64,000 nt of DNA from Zoogloea sp. (GTDB lineage Bacteria; Pseudomonadota; Gammaproteobacteria; Burkholderiales; Rhodocyclaceae), in the NCBI RefSeq assembly GCF_028689785.1, contig NZ_JAQVCN010000010.1, positions 1 through 64,000 on the forward strand. Direction: 5' to 3'. The notes under the pieces are model-generated. The model had not been told where the DNA came from. It did no database searches and was given only the letters and a program-made list of their open reading frames with translations. This document shows positions 26,735 to 36,200 of the stretch, one piece after another. How positions within the stretch are numbered: the first letter of the stretch is position 1; each line of letters starts with the position of its first letter. The position numbers and the translations under genes are program-made.

Positions 26735-27211
26735 TCAGGCGCTAGGATGGAGACCCGCGGCGATCATCAGCTCGCCGTGACGTTCATGTCGTTCGATCTG
26801 GCCAAAGAGCTCGGCCAAGGCCATGCACTGGCGAACATCCTCAAGCAGCAGATTGCTGCTCACGCACAGGCTCGTCTCGCTGATCTCCGCCCCCGACGCG
26901 CAGGCCGCCCGAATCGCCCGGACAAGCTCTGGATAGAGGGGATCGCGCTGCAGCAGCGCAGCCAGACGCACTCGCACATGGGGCACGACGTGGGACTTTC
27001 TGGGGTACTGCTGCAGCCGCAGGCAGGCTTGCAGCACGCTGTCGCGCACCTGGCGATGATGCCCTTGAGCCTGCCCCCGGGCGATACGGTCAATGGACAA
27101 CTGCCAGTCAGAGGGAATGCGCCGCAGCTCCACGGCACGCTCGCGCCAGGCCTGCCAGGCAATCATCCCGAGGGCCAGCAGGCCAAGGGCAGCAAACAGA
27201 TGGGCATCCAT
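26735..27211 (-). CDS. Hypothetical protein with an N-terminal membrane anchor
   Basis: A 158-residue protein I do not recognise. Residues 3-21 (AHLFAALGLLALGMIAWQAW) form one hydrophobic helix; the rest is cytoplasmic, helical and rich in Arg, His and Leu, with two Cys (SVLQACLRLQQ, AACASGAEIS). It is the only gene here on the minus strand between panC and the response regulator genes, 161 bases from the next. It may belong to the same surroundings as the regulators, but nothing in the sequence gives a role. Confidence 0.6.
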   Translation of the reverse strand: MDAHLFAALGLLALGMIAWQAWRERAVELRRIPSDWQLSIDRIARGQAQGHHRQVRDSVLQACLRLQQYPRKSHVVPHVRVRLAALLQRDPLYPELVRAIRAACASGAEISETSLCVSSNLLLEDVRQCMALAELFGQIERHERHGELMIAAGLHPSA

Positions 27212-27372
27212 GATCGGGCTCCGTGCAACGTGTACTGATGCCCGAAGGGTAGAGGCCCCGACGCCAGCCGCACTGGCGACTAATTCACACCGAGATGCAA
27301 ATCCCGGGCGTTCCGATGTAAATAATCGTCGTCTACGCGAAATGAATCACGGATCTGGCATACCGCCGCCTG

Positions 27373-28119
27373 TCAGGTCATGCTCCGCGCATCCGACACG
27401 GCCCCCCGCCGCTCCGGCATATCGGCACTCCAGTTGTCGACGATGCGCTCAAGACGATAGCCATTGCCATAGGCCGCACTGAGACGAAAACCCGCCTCGG
27501 GGCGCAGGCCAAGCTTCTTGCGGATCCGGCTGACATGGGTATCCACCGTCCGGGACACAGCCAGCAGCGCGCTTCCCCACACCGCTTCAAGCAGATGCCC
27601 GCGAGACAGGGTACGCCCCAGGTTGCGGAACAGAAACAGCGCCAACTCGAACTCCTTGTCGGTCAGGGCCACGGGAGCCCCCCTGACGAGGATGCCCTTG
27701 GTGACCACGTCGAAACGGTACGGTGGCATATCGAGGAAATTGGTGCTGCCGAAATAACAGGGATTGCGTCGGCGCAGGATCGCCCCCACCCGAGCCACTA
27801 TCTCCCGGATACTGACCGGGCCAACGATGAAATCATCGGCACCACTGCCCAGTGCTTCCGCGAGCTCCCCTTCGTCGTCTTGGCAATTGAAGAAAATAAC
27901 AGAGCACTCGGTGTCCGACCCGCTGCGCAACTCCCGCAACACCCCACCGGCATCAACCCCGACCCAGTCGAGCAGGAAGAGATCGAAACTCTCCCGCATG
28001 GCCTCTCGTATAAGGACACGGGGATCGGTGTAGTGATGAACGTGGTGCCCTGCCCCCTCAAGCGCACTCCCAAGACCCCCAATCTGTCCATACTCGGCAT
28101 GCAACAGCGCCAAGCGCAT
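27373..28119 (-). CDS. OmpR-type response regulator with a degenerate receiver
   Basis: A 248-residue protein. Receiver residues 1-115: the Asp phosphoacceptor is D51 (LFLLDWVG), but the conserved acidic pair is reduced to one Glu (E9) and the invariant Lys of the Lys-Pro motif is Gly (FIVGPVS, G100-P101). The winged helix (about 140-230) is intact: VALTDKEFELALFLFRN, RTVDTHVSRIRKKLGL, YGNGYRLE. It is likely a DNA-binding protein that is not switched by ordinary phosphotransfer. No histidine kinase is adjacent. A similar atypical regulator lies just upstream (28215-28916). Confidence 0.82.
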   Translation of the reverse strand: MRLALLHAEYGQIGGLGSALEGAGHHVHHYTDPRVLIREAMRESFDLFLLDWVGVDAGGVLRELRSGSDTECSVIFFNCQDDEGELAEALGSGADDFIVGPVSIREIVARVGAILRRRNPCYFGSTNFLDMPPYRFDVVTKGILVRGAPVALTDKEFELALFLFRNLGRTLSRGHLLEAVWGSALLAVSRTVDTHVSRIRKKLGLRPEAGFRLSAAYGNGYRLERIVDNWSADMPERRGAVSDARSMT

Positions 28120-28214
28120 TCAGTTTTACCTCCTCATCGACCGACACCATAATGCCGAACAAATATTTTAGCGATCAACGGCATGGAAGGAAAATGCTGA
28201 CCAATCCTGACCGG

Positions 28215-28916
28215 CTAAAGCATCCGGACGTAGCCGTTGAAGCGATAGCCATGACCGTAGCTGGACACCAGCGGCAGCTTCATGCCGCATTTCGCCGCAA
28301 CCTTGGCCCGCAGCCGGCTGACCAACGCCTCCAGCCGCGCCTCGGTGTAGCCCGACGTCTCCGCCGCCAGCTCGGCCACCAGATCGCCCCGACTCGCCCG
28401 GCGCTCAGCATCGCCGAACAGGGCATGCAGCAGACACCGCTCCGGCAGGTTGATGACCATGCTCTGTCCGTTGGGTGCGCGCAGCAGATGCGCCTCCCGA
28501 TCCAGTACCCACGGGCTCGGCACCGGGCAGGGAACAGGCCTGGGTGCCGGCGAGTGCAGGCAGCGATGCACGCTGATCAACGTCGCCTCAAGCTCTTCCG
28601 GATCGACGGGATGCACCAGACAGGCATCTGCGCCTTCCCGGAGACCGGTGATGCGCAATGCCTTGTCGGCTTCAGCAACGCACAGGATCACGCCGCAACC
28701 GGTATAGCTGCGCAGACGCCGCCCGAAGACCAGCCCGTCGCCGTCCGGCAAACGTGCATCCACCACCACCAAGCCCACCGGCTCGAACACCAGCAACTCA
28801 GCCTGGGCTATGGACGTGGCCCAGCGCACTCGAAAGCCAGCCTGACCCAGGTACTCGGCGAGCTCTCCACAGACCGCCGGATCGCGTTTCACCAGAATTA
28901 CGGGAAGATCCCTCAC
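28215..28916 (-). CDS. Second atypical response regulator with a winged-helix-like domain
   Basis: A 233-residue protein. The GTG at 28916 is chosen because GGAGG lies 6 bases ahead of it; the frame is open 63 codons further but that part looks non-coding. The receiver keeps D53 (VVVDARLPDGDG), but the Lys of the Lys-Pro motif is His (LVHPVDPEEL, H102). The C-terminal domain (about 150-233) ends in SSYGHGYRFNGYV and is a divergent OmpR-type winged helix. It parallels the neighbouring gene, so the pair may form a heteromeric or duplicated regulator. No cognate kinase is nearby. Confidence 0.75.
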   Translation of the reverse strand: MRDLPVILVKRDPAVCGELAEYLGQAGFRVRWATSIAQAELLVFEPVGLVVVDARLPDGDGLVFGRRLRSYTGCGVILCVAEADKALRITGLREGADACLVHPVDPEELEATLISVHRCLHSPAPRPVPCPVPSPWVLDREAHLLRAPNGQSMVINLPERCLLHALFGDAERRASRGDLVAELAAETSGYTEARLEALVSRLRAKVAAKCGMKLPLVSSYGHGYRFNGYVRML

Positions 28917-29366
28917 ACCGCCTCCCACCTGCAGCCCCGTCCATGCTCGGGCCCTACGGATGGATGCCCTTTCCCAAAATCCCTCGAACCCACCCTCCCC
29001 TGGCCGCGATGCCGGCAGGCAGAAGGCTCCAATGCGCACGGGAATTCGAGTCGAGATGTTAGGGGAAGCACAGAGCCTAAAACGGGCACTGACAAATGAT
29101 TGCAATTGCGGGCCTCACCCCGCCCTGCCCTCCCTCTCAAGCCCCGCTGCGAAGCGCAGAAAGCGCAACGCCAGCGATGCGGGCGGACGGGCATGGGCAG
29201 ACAGCCGCTGACAGCGCGGCAGCGGGCTGGAGGGGCTCCTGTAACAGGCAAAAAAGGCCCGCCGCCCCTTGCGCTCCGGCTAACTTGGCTCCAAGCTATA
29301 TGCTCTGAGCAGCCGGAGCCTGCAGGCCCTCCGGCGCATCGAAACCAACAATAAGGAGGGTAGACA
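28917..29366. other. Gene-free stretch of about 450 bases ahead of the CBS gene
   Basis: No convincing gene is found. The upstream half contains an open frame continuous with the minus-strand regulator gene but no codon pattern I trust, and it probably holds the promoters of both flanking genes. The downstream part (29271-29366) carries a set of complementary blocks described separately as a leader. Short plus-strand frames at 29096-29354 have poor composition and no ribosome binding site. Confidence 0.5.
29273..29360 (+). promoter_or_regulatory. Structured leader with alternative pairings ahead of the CBS gene
   Basis: Four blocks can pair in two exclusive ways. GCTCCGGCT (29273-29281) is complementary to AGCCGGAGC (29311-29319). 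GCCGGAG (29312-29318) is also complementary to CTCCGGC (29329-29335). CCCTCC (29327-29332), inside that last block, is complementary to the Shine-Dalgarno GGAGGG (29355-29360). So forming the first stem frees CCCTCC to mask the ribosome binding site, and forming the second stem exposes it. This is seen by base pairing only; function is inferred. Confidence 0.4.
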
Positions 29367-29810
29367 ATGGCAGCAACGGTTCAGCAGATTCTTCAGAACA
29401 AAGGCGGCTCCACCCATTCGGTCACTCCCGCCACGACCGTGCTCGAAGCGCTCAAACTGATGGCCGAGCGCAACGTCAGTGCAGTGCTGGTCACCGAGGG
29501 TCAGCGCCTCGTGGGGATCTTCACCGAGCGCGATTACGCCCGCAAGGTCGTACTCAAGGGCCTGGCTTCCAAGGACACGTTGGTCGGCGACCTGATGACC
29601 CAGAACGTCCTCACGGTTTCCCCCAGCCACACCATTGATGACTGTATGGCCATCATGACCAACAACCACATCCGCCACCTGCCGGTCGTTGCCCAGGGTC
29701 AGCTGGCGGGTATCGTCAGTATCGGTGATGCAGTCAAATCGGTGATGGAGCAGCAACAGGCGACCATCGACCAGCTCTCAGGCTACATTGCGGGTGGCAT
29801 GACCACCTGA
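29367..29810 (+). CDS. Tandem CBS-domain protein
   Basis: A 147-residue stand-alone CBS pair (Bateman module). CBS1 is about residues 8-65 (VTPATTVLEALKLMAERNVS, FTERDYARKVVLKG), CBS2 about 75-130 (TVSPSHTIDDCMAIMTNNHI, VSIGDAVKSVMEQQ). Such proteins bind AMP, ATP, SAM or similar nucleotides and modulate partner enzymes. The strong AAGGAGGG 7 bases ahead of the ATG can be masked by the leader. The gene is alone, so the partner is unknown. Confidence 0.9.
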   Translation: MAATVQQILQNKGGSTHSVTPATTVLEALKLMAERNVSAVLVTEGQRLVGIFTERDYARKVVLKGLASKDTLVGDLMTQNVLTVSPSHTIDDCMAIMTNNHIRHLPVVAQGQLAGIVSIGDAVKSVMEQQQATIDQLSGYIAGGMTT

Positions 29811-29859
29811 TATCCCGGCGAACACAGTGCTTCCCCGCGCCACGCTGCCGTGGCCGGGC

Positions 29860-31287
29860 TCACGTAGACGCATCACCAGGCTCCTGTTGCGGCTCCCGCC
29901 CTTCGCCTGACGACTCGGCAGCGGCGGGAAACACCACCACTATTGCCAACCCCTCACCGCCGTCCTTGCGCACCAGGCCTGGCCCAAAGCTCAGGCGCGC
30001 ACCAAGAATGCGCACAATGCGGGCAACGATGGACAGGCCCAGACCGCAGCCCTCCGCATCCTCGTCACTGCCCCTGGCAAAGCGCGTCAGCATCTTGTCC
30101 CGCAGGGCCGGCTCAATGCCCGGTCCGTCGTCCGCTACCTTCAGGCGGCGACCCTCGACATCCACCGTCACATGCACTGCCCCGCCTTCAGGGGTATAGC
30201 GCAACGCGTTATCCACCAGATTGCGCAGCAAGACCTCCAGCCACCAACGGTTGCCAAGCACCTGCAGCATCCCCTGGGCATCCAGCGACAGGCTCTGCTG
30301 ACGACGCAAGGCCTGAGGTGCCAGGGCGGAACAGATGCTGCGTGAAAGTTCAACCATATCCACCCTTGGCCCGTCCGCAAGAGCCGCGTCGGGATCCAGG
30401 CGGGCCAGGGTGAGCAGCTGCTCGACAAGATGCGTCATCCGGTCGACCCCGGAGAGCACCTGCGCCAACGCATGCCCGCGCACGCCTGCATCGGCGGCCC
30501 GATGCGCCACCTGGGCCTGAACCTTGAGGGCGGCCAGGGGCGTGCGCAGTTCGTGGGCAGCATCCGCAGTGAAGCGGCGCTCATTGTCGAGGGCCTCTCC
30601 GAGGCGCTGCACCAGCGCATCCAGGGAACTCACCAGCGGCGCGATCTCGGCCGGAACGGGGCCCTTGATCTGCACCGGAGTCAGATGGCTGGGGCTCAGC
30701 CCCCCTAGCGCGGCGGCCACCGCATCCACCGGACGCAGCGCCCGCCCCACCACCACCCAGATCCCCAGGGCAATGAGGGGCAGACCAATCAGGATGGGAG
30801 CAAGCAGGTGCAGCGCAATCTCACCAGCCAGCCGGTAGCGGGCCCCATGGTTCTGGCCGACGATCACCCGGTAACGGCTGTGGTCATGATCCACGGTATA
30901 GAAGCGCCACAGCTCCCCCTGCTGATCGTGCTCGTCAAAGCCCGGCCCCCGCGTTGCCGGCACATCCGGCATTTCCGCCGAGCGCACCAGCAGGCGCCAG
31001 CCCTCGCCCGTTTCCTCGCGCTGCCAGGCCTGGAAAGCCACCGGCAACTGGTAGTCATGCTGGTGCTCGGCCATTTCATGAGCCACGTGCTCGGGCTCCC
31101 CCGCCGCAACAATAGCCAGCAGGGTTTCCGCCACCTGTACAAGTTGAGCATCGAAAAGCTCATCCGCCTCACCGTGGGCGGTACGGAAGGCCACCATGGC
31201 CGACAGGCTCCACAACACGGCGACCACCGCAATCAACAGGCCCACCAAGCGGCGACGCAGGGAATAGACTTGCCGCACCCCACTCAT
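29860..31287 (-). CDS. QseC-type sensor histidine kinase with a His-rich periplasmic domain
   Basis: A 475-residue membrane kinase: TM1 about 15-34, periplasmic domain about 36-155, TM2 about 160-182, then HisKA (FTADAAHELRTPLAALK) and HATPase (NALRYTPEGG, DDGPGIE, GLGLSIVARI). The periplasmic domain holds clustered His/Asp/Glu: EHVAHEMAEHQHDY (H67, H70, H75, H77), FDEHDQQ (H120) and VDHDHSRY (H134, H136), suggesting metal sensing. It overlaps its regulator gene by 4 bases. A divergent metal RND operon supports this role. Confidence 0.9.
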   Translation of the reverse strand: MSGVRQVYSLRRRLVGLLIAVVAVLWSLSAMVAFRTAHGEADELFDAQLVQVAETLLAIVAAGEPEHVAHEMAEHQHDYQLPVAFQAWQREETGEGWRLLVRSAEMPDVPATRGPGFDEHDQQGELWRFYTVDHDHSRYRVIVGQNHGARYRLAGEIALHLLAPILIGLPLIALGIWVVVGRALRPVDAVAAALGGLSPSHLTPVQIKGPVPAEIAPLVSSLDALVQRLGEALDNERRFTADAAHELRTPLAALKVQAQVAHRAADAGVRGHALAQVLSGVDRMTHLVEQLLTLARLDPDAALADGPRVDMVELSRSICSALAPQALRRQQSLSLDAQGMLQVLGNRWWLEVLLRNLVDNALRYTPEGGAVHVTVDVEGRRLKVADDGPGIEPALRDKMLTRFARGSDEDAEGCGLGLSIVARIVRILGARLSFGPGLVRKDGGEGLAIVVVFPAAAESSGEGREPQQEPGDAST

Positions 31288-31949
31288 CGTGCCGCCTCAT
31301 CGATCAGGTAACCAACCCCGCGCACCGTCCGGATCAGATCGCTCCCCAGCTTGCGGCGCAGATGGTGGATGTGGACCTCCAGCGCATTGCTTTCCACGGC
31401 ATCGCCCCACGCATACAGCTGCTCCTCCAGCACCCGCCGCGTCAGCACCCGTCCGGCAGCATCGAGCAATACCCGCAACAGGTCGAACTCCCGACTGGTC
31501 AGGCTCACCGCCTCACCGCGCAGCATCACGGTGCGGGCCGCCGGATCGATGACCAGCTCACCGTGACGCAAGCAGGCGTCGGCTCGCCCGCTGGCACGGC
31601 GCACCAGGGCACGCAGGCGCGCCGCCAGCTCGTCAAGATCGAAGGGTTTAACCATGTAGTCGTCAGCGCCCAGATCAAGACCCCGCACCTTGTCGGATAT
31701 CTGGTCCCGGGCAGTAAGGATCATCACCGGTACGGCGTTGCCGGCACTGCGCAGGCTGCCCAGCACCGACAAGCCATCCCGCCGGGGCAGCCCAAGGTCG
31801 AGAAGGACAGCGGCAAAGCCCTCCCCCGCCAGCGCAGCCAGTGCTGCCTCGCCATCGCGCACCCAGTCGACGACGAAACCCGCGGCAGCCAGCCCCGCCT
31901 GCACACCGTCGCCCAGCATTCGGTCATCCTCCACCAGCAAAACCCGCAT
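31284..31949 (-). CDS. QseB/PmrA-type response regulator
   Basis: A 221-residue OmpR-family regulator with an intact receiver (VEDD, phosphoacceptor in LLDLGLPRRDG, VKPFDLDEL) and an OmpR winged helix (LTSREFDLLRVLLDAAGRVL, LEVHIHHLRRKLG, RTVRGVGYLID). The C-terminal signature is that of the QseB/PmrA/TctD group, whose members bind CTTAA-type repeats. Two such boxes lie in the 159-base region between this gene and the divergent RND operon, so it likely controls both. Confidence 0.92.
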   Translation of the reverse strand: MRVLLVEDDRMLGDGVQAGLAAAGFVVDWVRDGEAALAALAGEGFAAVLLDLGLPRRDGLSVLGSLRSAGNAVPVMILTARDQISDKVRGLDLGADDYMVKPFDLDELAARLRALVRRASGRADACLRHGELVIDPAARTVMLRGEAVSLTSREFDLLRVLLDAAGRVLTRRVLEEQLYAWGDAVESNALEVHIHHLRRKLGSDLIRTVRGVGYLIDEAAR

Positions 31950-32009
31950 TCAGTCCTTCCTCCGCTGATATCCCCCCGACAAGCGGGCAGAGCATGCTCC
32001 TCCCGGCGT

Positions 32010-32026
32010 CTTAATCAAAGCTTAAG
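32010..32026. promoter_or_regulatory. PmrA/QseB-type box 1
   Basis: CTTAATCAAAGCTTAAG, that is CTTAAT-N5-CTTAAG, fits the direct-repeat box YTTAAK-N5-YTTAAK recognised by PmrA and QseB regulators. It stands in the divergent region between the regulator gene and the RND operon. It is the upstream member of a tandem pair whose starts are 33 bases apart, about three helical turns. Confidence 0.65.
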
Positions 32027-32042
32027 ACTGCCCGCAACCAGG

Positions 32043-32059
32043 CTTAAGCTTGCCTTAAG
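32043..32059. promoter_or_regulatory. PmrA/QseB-type box 2
   Basis: CTTAAGCTTGCCTTAAG is CTTAAG-N5-CTTAAG, a perfect direct repeat. It lies 50 bases ahead of the adaptor gene start, close to where a -35 box would be. It probably activates or represses the RND operon; the box is on the same strand as that gene. Confidence 0.65.
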
Positions 32060-32108
32060 GCCGCCGCCGCAAAATGAGGCTATCCCAATCTCCGTCCTGC
32101 CTACCCCA

Positions 32109-33203
32109 ATGCTTGCCGGCCTACCCACCCTCTCGCTCCTCGCCGCTCTGATCACCGCTGGCGTCCGCCCGGTCGCCGCCGAATCCGGCGCAAATTTCAT
32201 TGCCCTGACACCGGCCCAAAGCGCGGCGCTGGGCATCACCACCCGTCCGCTGGAAGCCGCCGGCAGCGCTGCGGCAACCGGCCTGCCTGCCACAATAAGC
32301 ATTCCCAACGCCCAGCAAAGAGTGATTGCCGCACCACTGGCCGGCGTCATCGAGCAGCTCGAAACCGCCCCCGGCCTCAATGTGGGCAAGGGCCAGGTGC
32401 TGGTGCGCATCAGCAGCCCGCAGGCTCTCGAACTACAACGCGACCGCCTCCAGGCCGACGCCCAGGCAACCCTCGCCCGCCAGAGCCTGCAGCGGGACGA
32501 ACAGCTCTATCGGGAGGGCTTGATCGCCGAATCCCGCCTCCAGGCCAGCCGGGCCAACGCCGCCCAGGCCGCAGCCCAGGCCGCCGAACGCCGCCAGGAG
32601 CTGACCCTGGCCCAACACAGCGGCGGCCACACCCTCAGCCTGGTAGCCCCCATCGCCGGCAACGTGCTTGAGCAGCATGTCAGTGTCGGCCAGCGGGTCG
32701 AACAGTCCGCCCCCCTTTATCGCATCGCCCGACTCGATCCGCTGTCCGTGGAAATCCAGGCTCCCCTCTCTGTGGCCAGCCAGGCACGGGTCGGCACGGC
32801 ACTGCGCATTCCTGCAGCGGGTGCCAGTGGCGAGCTGGTGGCCGTCGGCCGGGCGGTGGACCCAGCCAACCAGAGTGTGCTGTTGCGTGGTCTGATCACC
32901 CGGGGGGCCCAGAACCTGCGCCCCGGGCAGGCTGCCACCGTAGACCTGGAATTGCCCGCCGCAGCATCGGGCACCGGCAGCGCCCGCGTGCCCATGGCCG
33001 CAGTACTGCGTCGCCTGGACCGGCAATGGGTTTTCGTGGTCAGCCGGGACGGCAACGCCACCGGCTATCGGGCCATGCCAATACTCGTCGAGGGCCGGGT
33101 AGGCGACTCAGCCATCGTCACCGGGCTCCCCGGCAACGCGGTGATCGTGACCGGCGGGGTGGCCGCGCTGAAAGCCAACTGGCTGGGCATCGGAAAGGAG
33201 TAA
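32109..33203 (+). CDS. RND efflux periplasmic adaptor (CusB/CzcB type)
   Basis: A 364-residue membrane-fusion protein. An N-terminal signal-like hydrophobic stretch (LSLLAALITAGVRPVAA) is followed by a lipoyl/hairpin core (VIEQLETAPGLNVGKGQVLVRISSPQALEL and LVAPIAGNVLEQHVSVGQRV), then a beta-barrel domain and a membrane-proximal domain. It is shorter than CusB (407) and lacks a separate metal-binding N-terminal region. It links the inner-membrane pump to the outer-membrane channel. RND and channel genes follow at once. Confidence 0.88.
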   Translation: MLAGLPTLSLLAALITAGVRPVAAESGANFIALTPAQSAALGITTRPLEAAGSAAATGLPATISIPNAQQRVIAAPLAGVIEQLETAPGLNVGKGQVLVRISSPQALELQRDRLQADAQATLARQSLQRDEQLYREGLIAESRLQASRANAAQAAAQAAERRQELTLAQHSGGHTLSLVAPIAGNVLEQHVSVGQRVEQSAPLYRIARLDPLSVEIQAPLSVASQARVGTALRIPAAGASGELVAVGRAVDPANQSVLLRGLITRGAQNLRPGQAATVDLELPAAASGTGSARVPMAAVLRRLDRQWVFVVSRDGNATGYRAMPILVEGRVGDSAIVTGLPGNAVIVTGGVAALKANWLGIGKE

Positions 33204-33207
33204 GCCC

Positions 33208-36200
33208 GTGCTCTCCCGCCTCATCGAATTCTCCCTCACCCAGCGCCTGCTGGTCGCCGTCGCCACCCTGCTGCTGATCGGCGCGGGTGTCGTCGCCTGG
33301 AACGGCCTCCCGGTGGACGCCTTTCCTGACGTCTCCACCACCCAGGTCAAGCTCATCATCAAGGCGCCCGGCATGACGCCGGAGGAAGTCGAAGCACGCA
33401 TCACCGTGCCCATCGAACAGGAGATGCTGGGCATTCCGCATCAGCGCCTTCTGCGCTCCACCTCCAAGTACGCACTGGCTGACGTGACCCTCGACTTTGA
33501 CGACGGCACCGACATCTACTGGGCACGCCAGCAAGTCGGCGAGCGCCTCGCCGGCGTCATGGACAAACTGCCTCCTGGCGCCACTGGCGGACTCGCCCCG
33601 ATCACCACACCGCTGGGCGAGATGTTCATGTTCACCATCGAAGGCCCCCTGTCCCTGGAAGAGAAACGCAGCCTGCTCGACTGGACGATCCGGCCGGCCC
33701 TGCGCACGGTGGCCGGCGTTGCCGACGTAAATAGCCTGGGCGGAGAAGTACGCAGCTTCGAGATTGTCCCCGACCCTGCGGCCCTGGCAGCCCGCGGCCT
33801 GAGCCTGGCTCAGCTGCAGGCCGCTCTGGAGAGCAACAACCGCAATGACGGCGCGGGGCGCCTCAACGAGGGCGAAGAGACCCTGCTGGTACGCGCCGAA
33901 GGTGCGATTCTGACTCTCGACGACGTGCGCGCCATCGTGCTGGGGAAGAGTGCGGGCGGCGTGGTCCGCGTCGGCGATGTGGCCGAGGTCCGGACCGGCG
34001 GACTGACCCGCTACGGCGCCGTCACCCGCGACGGCGCCGGGGAGGCGGTGCAGGGCCTGGTCCTCGGCCTGCGGGGTGCCAACGCCGGCAAGGTCGTGAA
34101 CGGCGTCAAGGCGCGCCTCGCAGAACTCACCTCGGCACTGCCCCAGGGGGTCAGGATCGAGGTCTTCTACGATCGCAGCGAACTGGTCGGGCGGGCTATC
34201 CATACCGTTTCCAAGGCCCTGGTCGAGGCCATCGTGCTGGTGCTGGTACTGCTCCTGGCCTTCCTGGGCAATCTGCGGGCCGCCGTGGTTGTGGCGCTGA
34301 TGCTGCCCCTCGCCGCCCTGGCCACCTTCATCGCCATGCGTGGCGTGGGACTGTCGGCCAACCTGATGAGCCTGGGCGGCCTGGCCATCGCCATCGGCAT
34401 GCTGGTGGATGCTGCCGTGGTGGTGGTCGAGAACATCGAGACCCAGCTATCGGCCAACGGTGCAGCCGCCCGCCAGCCATTGCTCCACCTGATCTTCCGG
34501 ACCACCCGGGAGGTCGCTGCGCCGGTCGCGTCGGGCATTCTCATCATCATCATCGTCTTCCTGCCTCTGCTGACCCTGGAAGGGCTGGAGGGCAAGCTCT
34601 TTGGCCCGGTGGCCCTGACCATCGTGTTCGCCCTGTCGGCCTCGCTGATCCTGTCCCTCACCGTGGTGCCGGTGCTGGCCTCTTTCCTGCTGAAGCGGGG
34701 CGAGGCCCACGAGCCCTGGCTGGTACGCAAGCTGCAGGCTGGCTACATGCCCCTGCTCCACATGGCCCTGGCCCGGGGGCGTCTGGTGGGCGCCTTCGCC
34801 GGGGCTTCACTGGTGGCCGCGGCCGTCGCCTACCTGGCTCTGGGCAAGACCTTCATGCCCACTATGGACGAGGGCGACATCATCATGCAGTTGGAGAAGC
34901 TCCCCTCCATCAGTCTGGCCCAGGCCATCGCCACCGATCTGAAAGTGCAGCAGGCAATCCTGAAGGCTGTGCCCGAGGTGCGGTCCATCGTGGCCCGCGG
35001 CGGCTCCGACGAGCTTGGTCTCGACCCCATGGGTCTCAACCAGACCGACACCTTCATGGTTCTCAAGCCCCGGGACGAATGGCGCCAACCCGACAAGGAG
35101 TGGCTGGCGGATCAGCTGCGCGGGGTCATGGAGAACTTCCCCGGCATCGCCCTCACCTTCACCCAACCCATCGACATGCGGGTCTCGGAGATGCTCACCG
35201 GGGTGCGCGGAGACCTGGCGATCAAGCTCTACGGGCCAGACCTCCCCACCCTGAACCGTCTGGCCAGCGAGATCGAAGCCGTGGTGAAGGGCGTTCCCGG
35301 CGCCGAAGACACCCTCACCATCCGCAACGAAGGCGTGCAGTACCTGAAGATTCGAGTCGACCGCCTGGCTGCCGGCCGCTTCGGGCTCAATGTGGAAGAC
35401 ATCCAGAACACTCTGCGCAGCCTCCTCGAAGGCCGTCTGGCTGGCACCGTCATCGAGGCCAGCCGCCGGGTTCCCCTGCTGATCCGCGGCCCGACCAGCC
35501 TGCACCAGGATCCGGAGGCCTTCGCCGCAGTGCGTATCACGGCACCCGATGGGCAAAGCCTGCCCTTGGGCAGCGTAGCGAGCATCGAACGGGTGGATGG
35601 CCCGGTGAAGGTGGACCGGGAGAACGCCCAGCGTTACTCGGTGATCCAGTCCAACGTGCGTGGCCGTGATCTGGTCGGCTTCGTCGATGAAGCCCGCGCC
35701 GCGGTAGCTGCCAAGGTGCCGCTGCCGCCCGGCTACCGGCTCGCCTGGGGTGGCCAGTTTGAAAACCAGCAGCGTGCCGCGGCCCGCCTCGGCATTGTGG
35801 TGCCGATCGCCCTCGGCCTGATCTTCGTGTTGCTCTTCTCCACCTTCGGCTCGGTACGCCAGGCTCTGCTGGTCCTGGCCATGGTGCCCTTCGCCATGGT
35901 CGGCGGCATCTTCGCGCTGGCCCTGTCTGGTGAATACCTGTCGGTACCGGCGTCGGTAGGCTTCATCGCCCTGCTGGGCATCGCGGTACTGAATGGCGTA
36001 GTCATGCTGACCTACTTCAACCAGCTTCTGGCCCGAGGCATGCCCATCGACGAGGTGGTGGTGGAAGGCGCCCGACGACGCTTGCGTCCGGTGCTGATGA
36101 CCGCCAGCATCGCCGCCCTCGGCCTGGTGCCGCTGCTCTTCGCCACCGGCCCGGGCTCCGAAGTGCAACGCCCACTGGCCATCGTGGTGATCGGCGGTCT

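Noticed and set aside
28917..29105. N-terminal extension of the second response regulator to 29105
   Set aside because: The extra 63 codons look non-coding, while the GTG at 28916 has a good GGAGG at proper distance.
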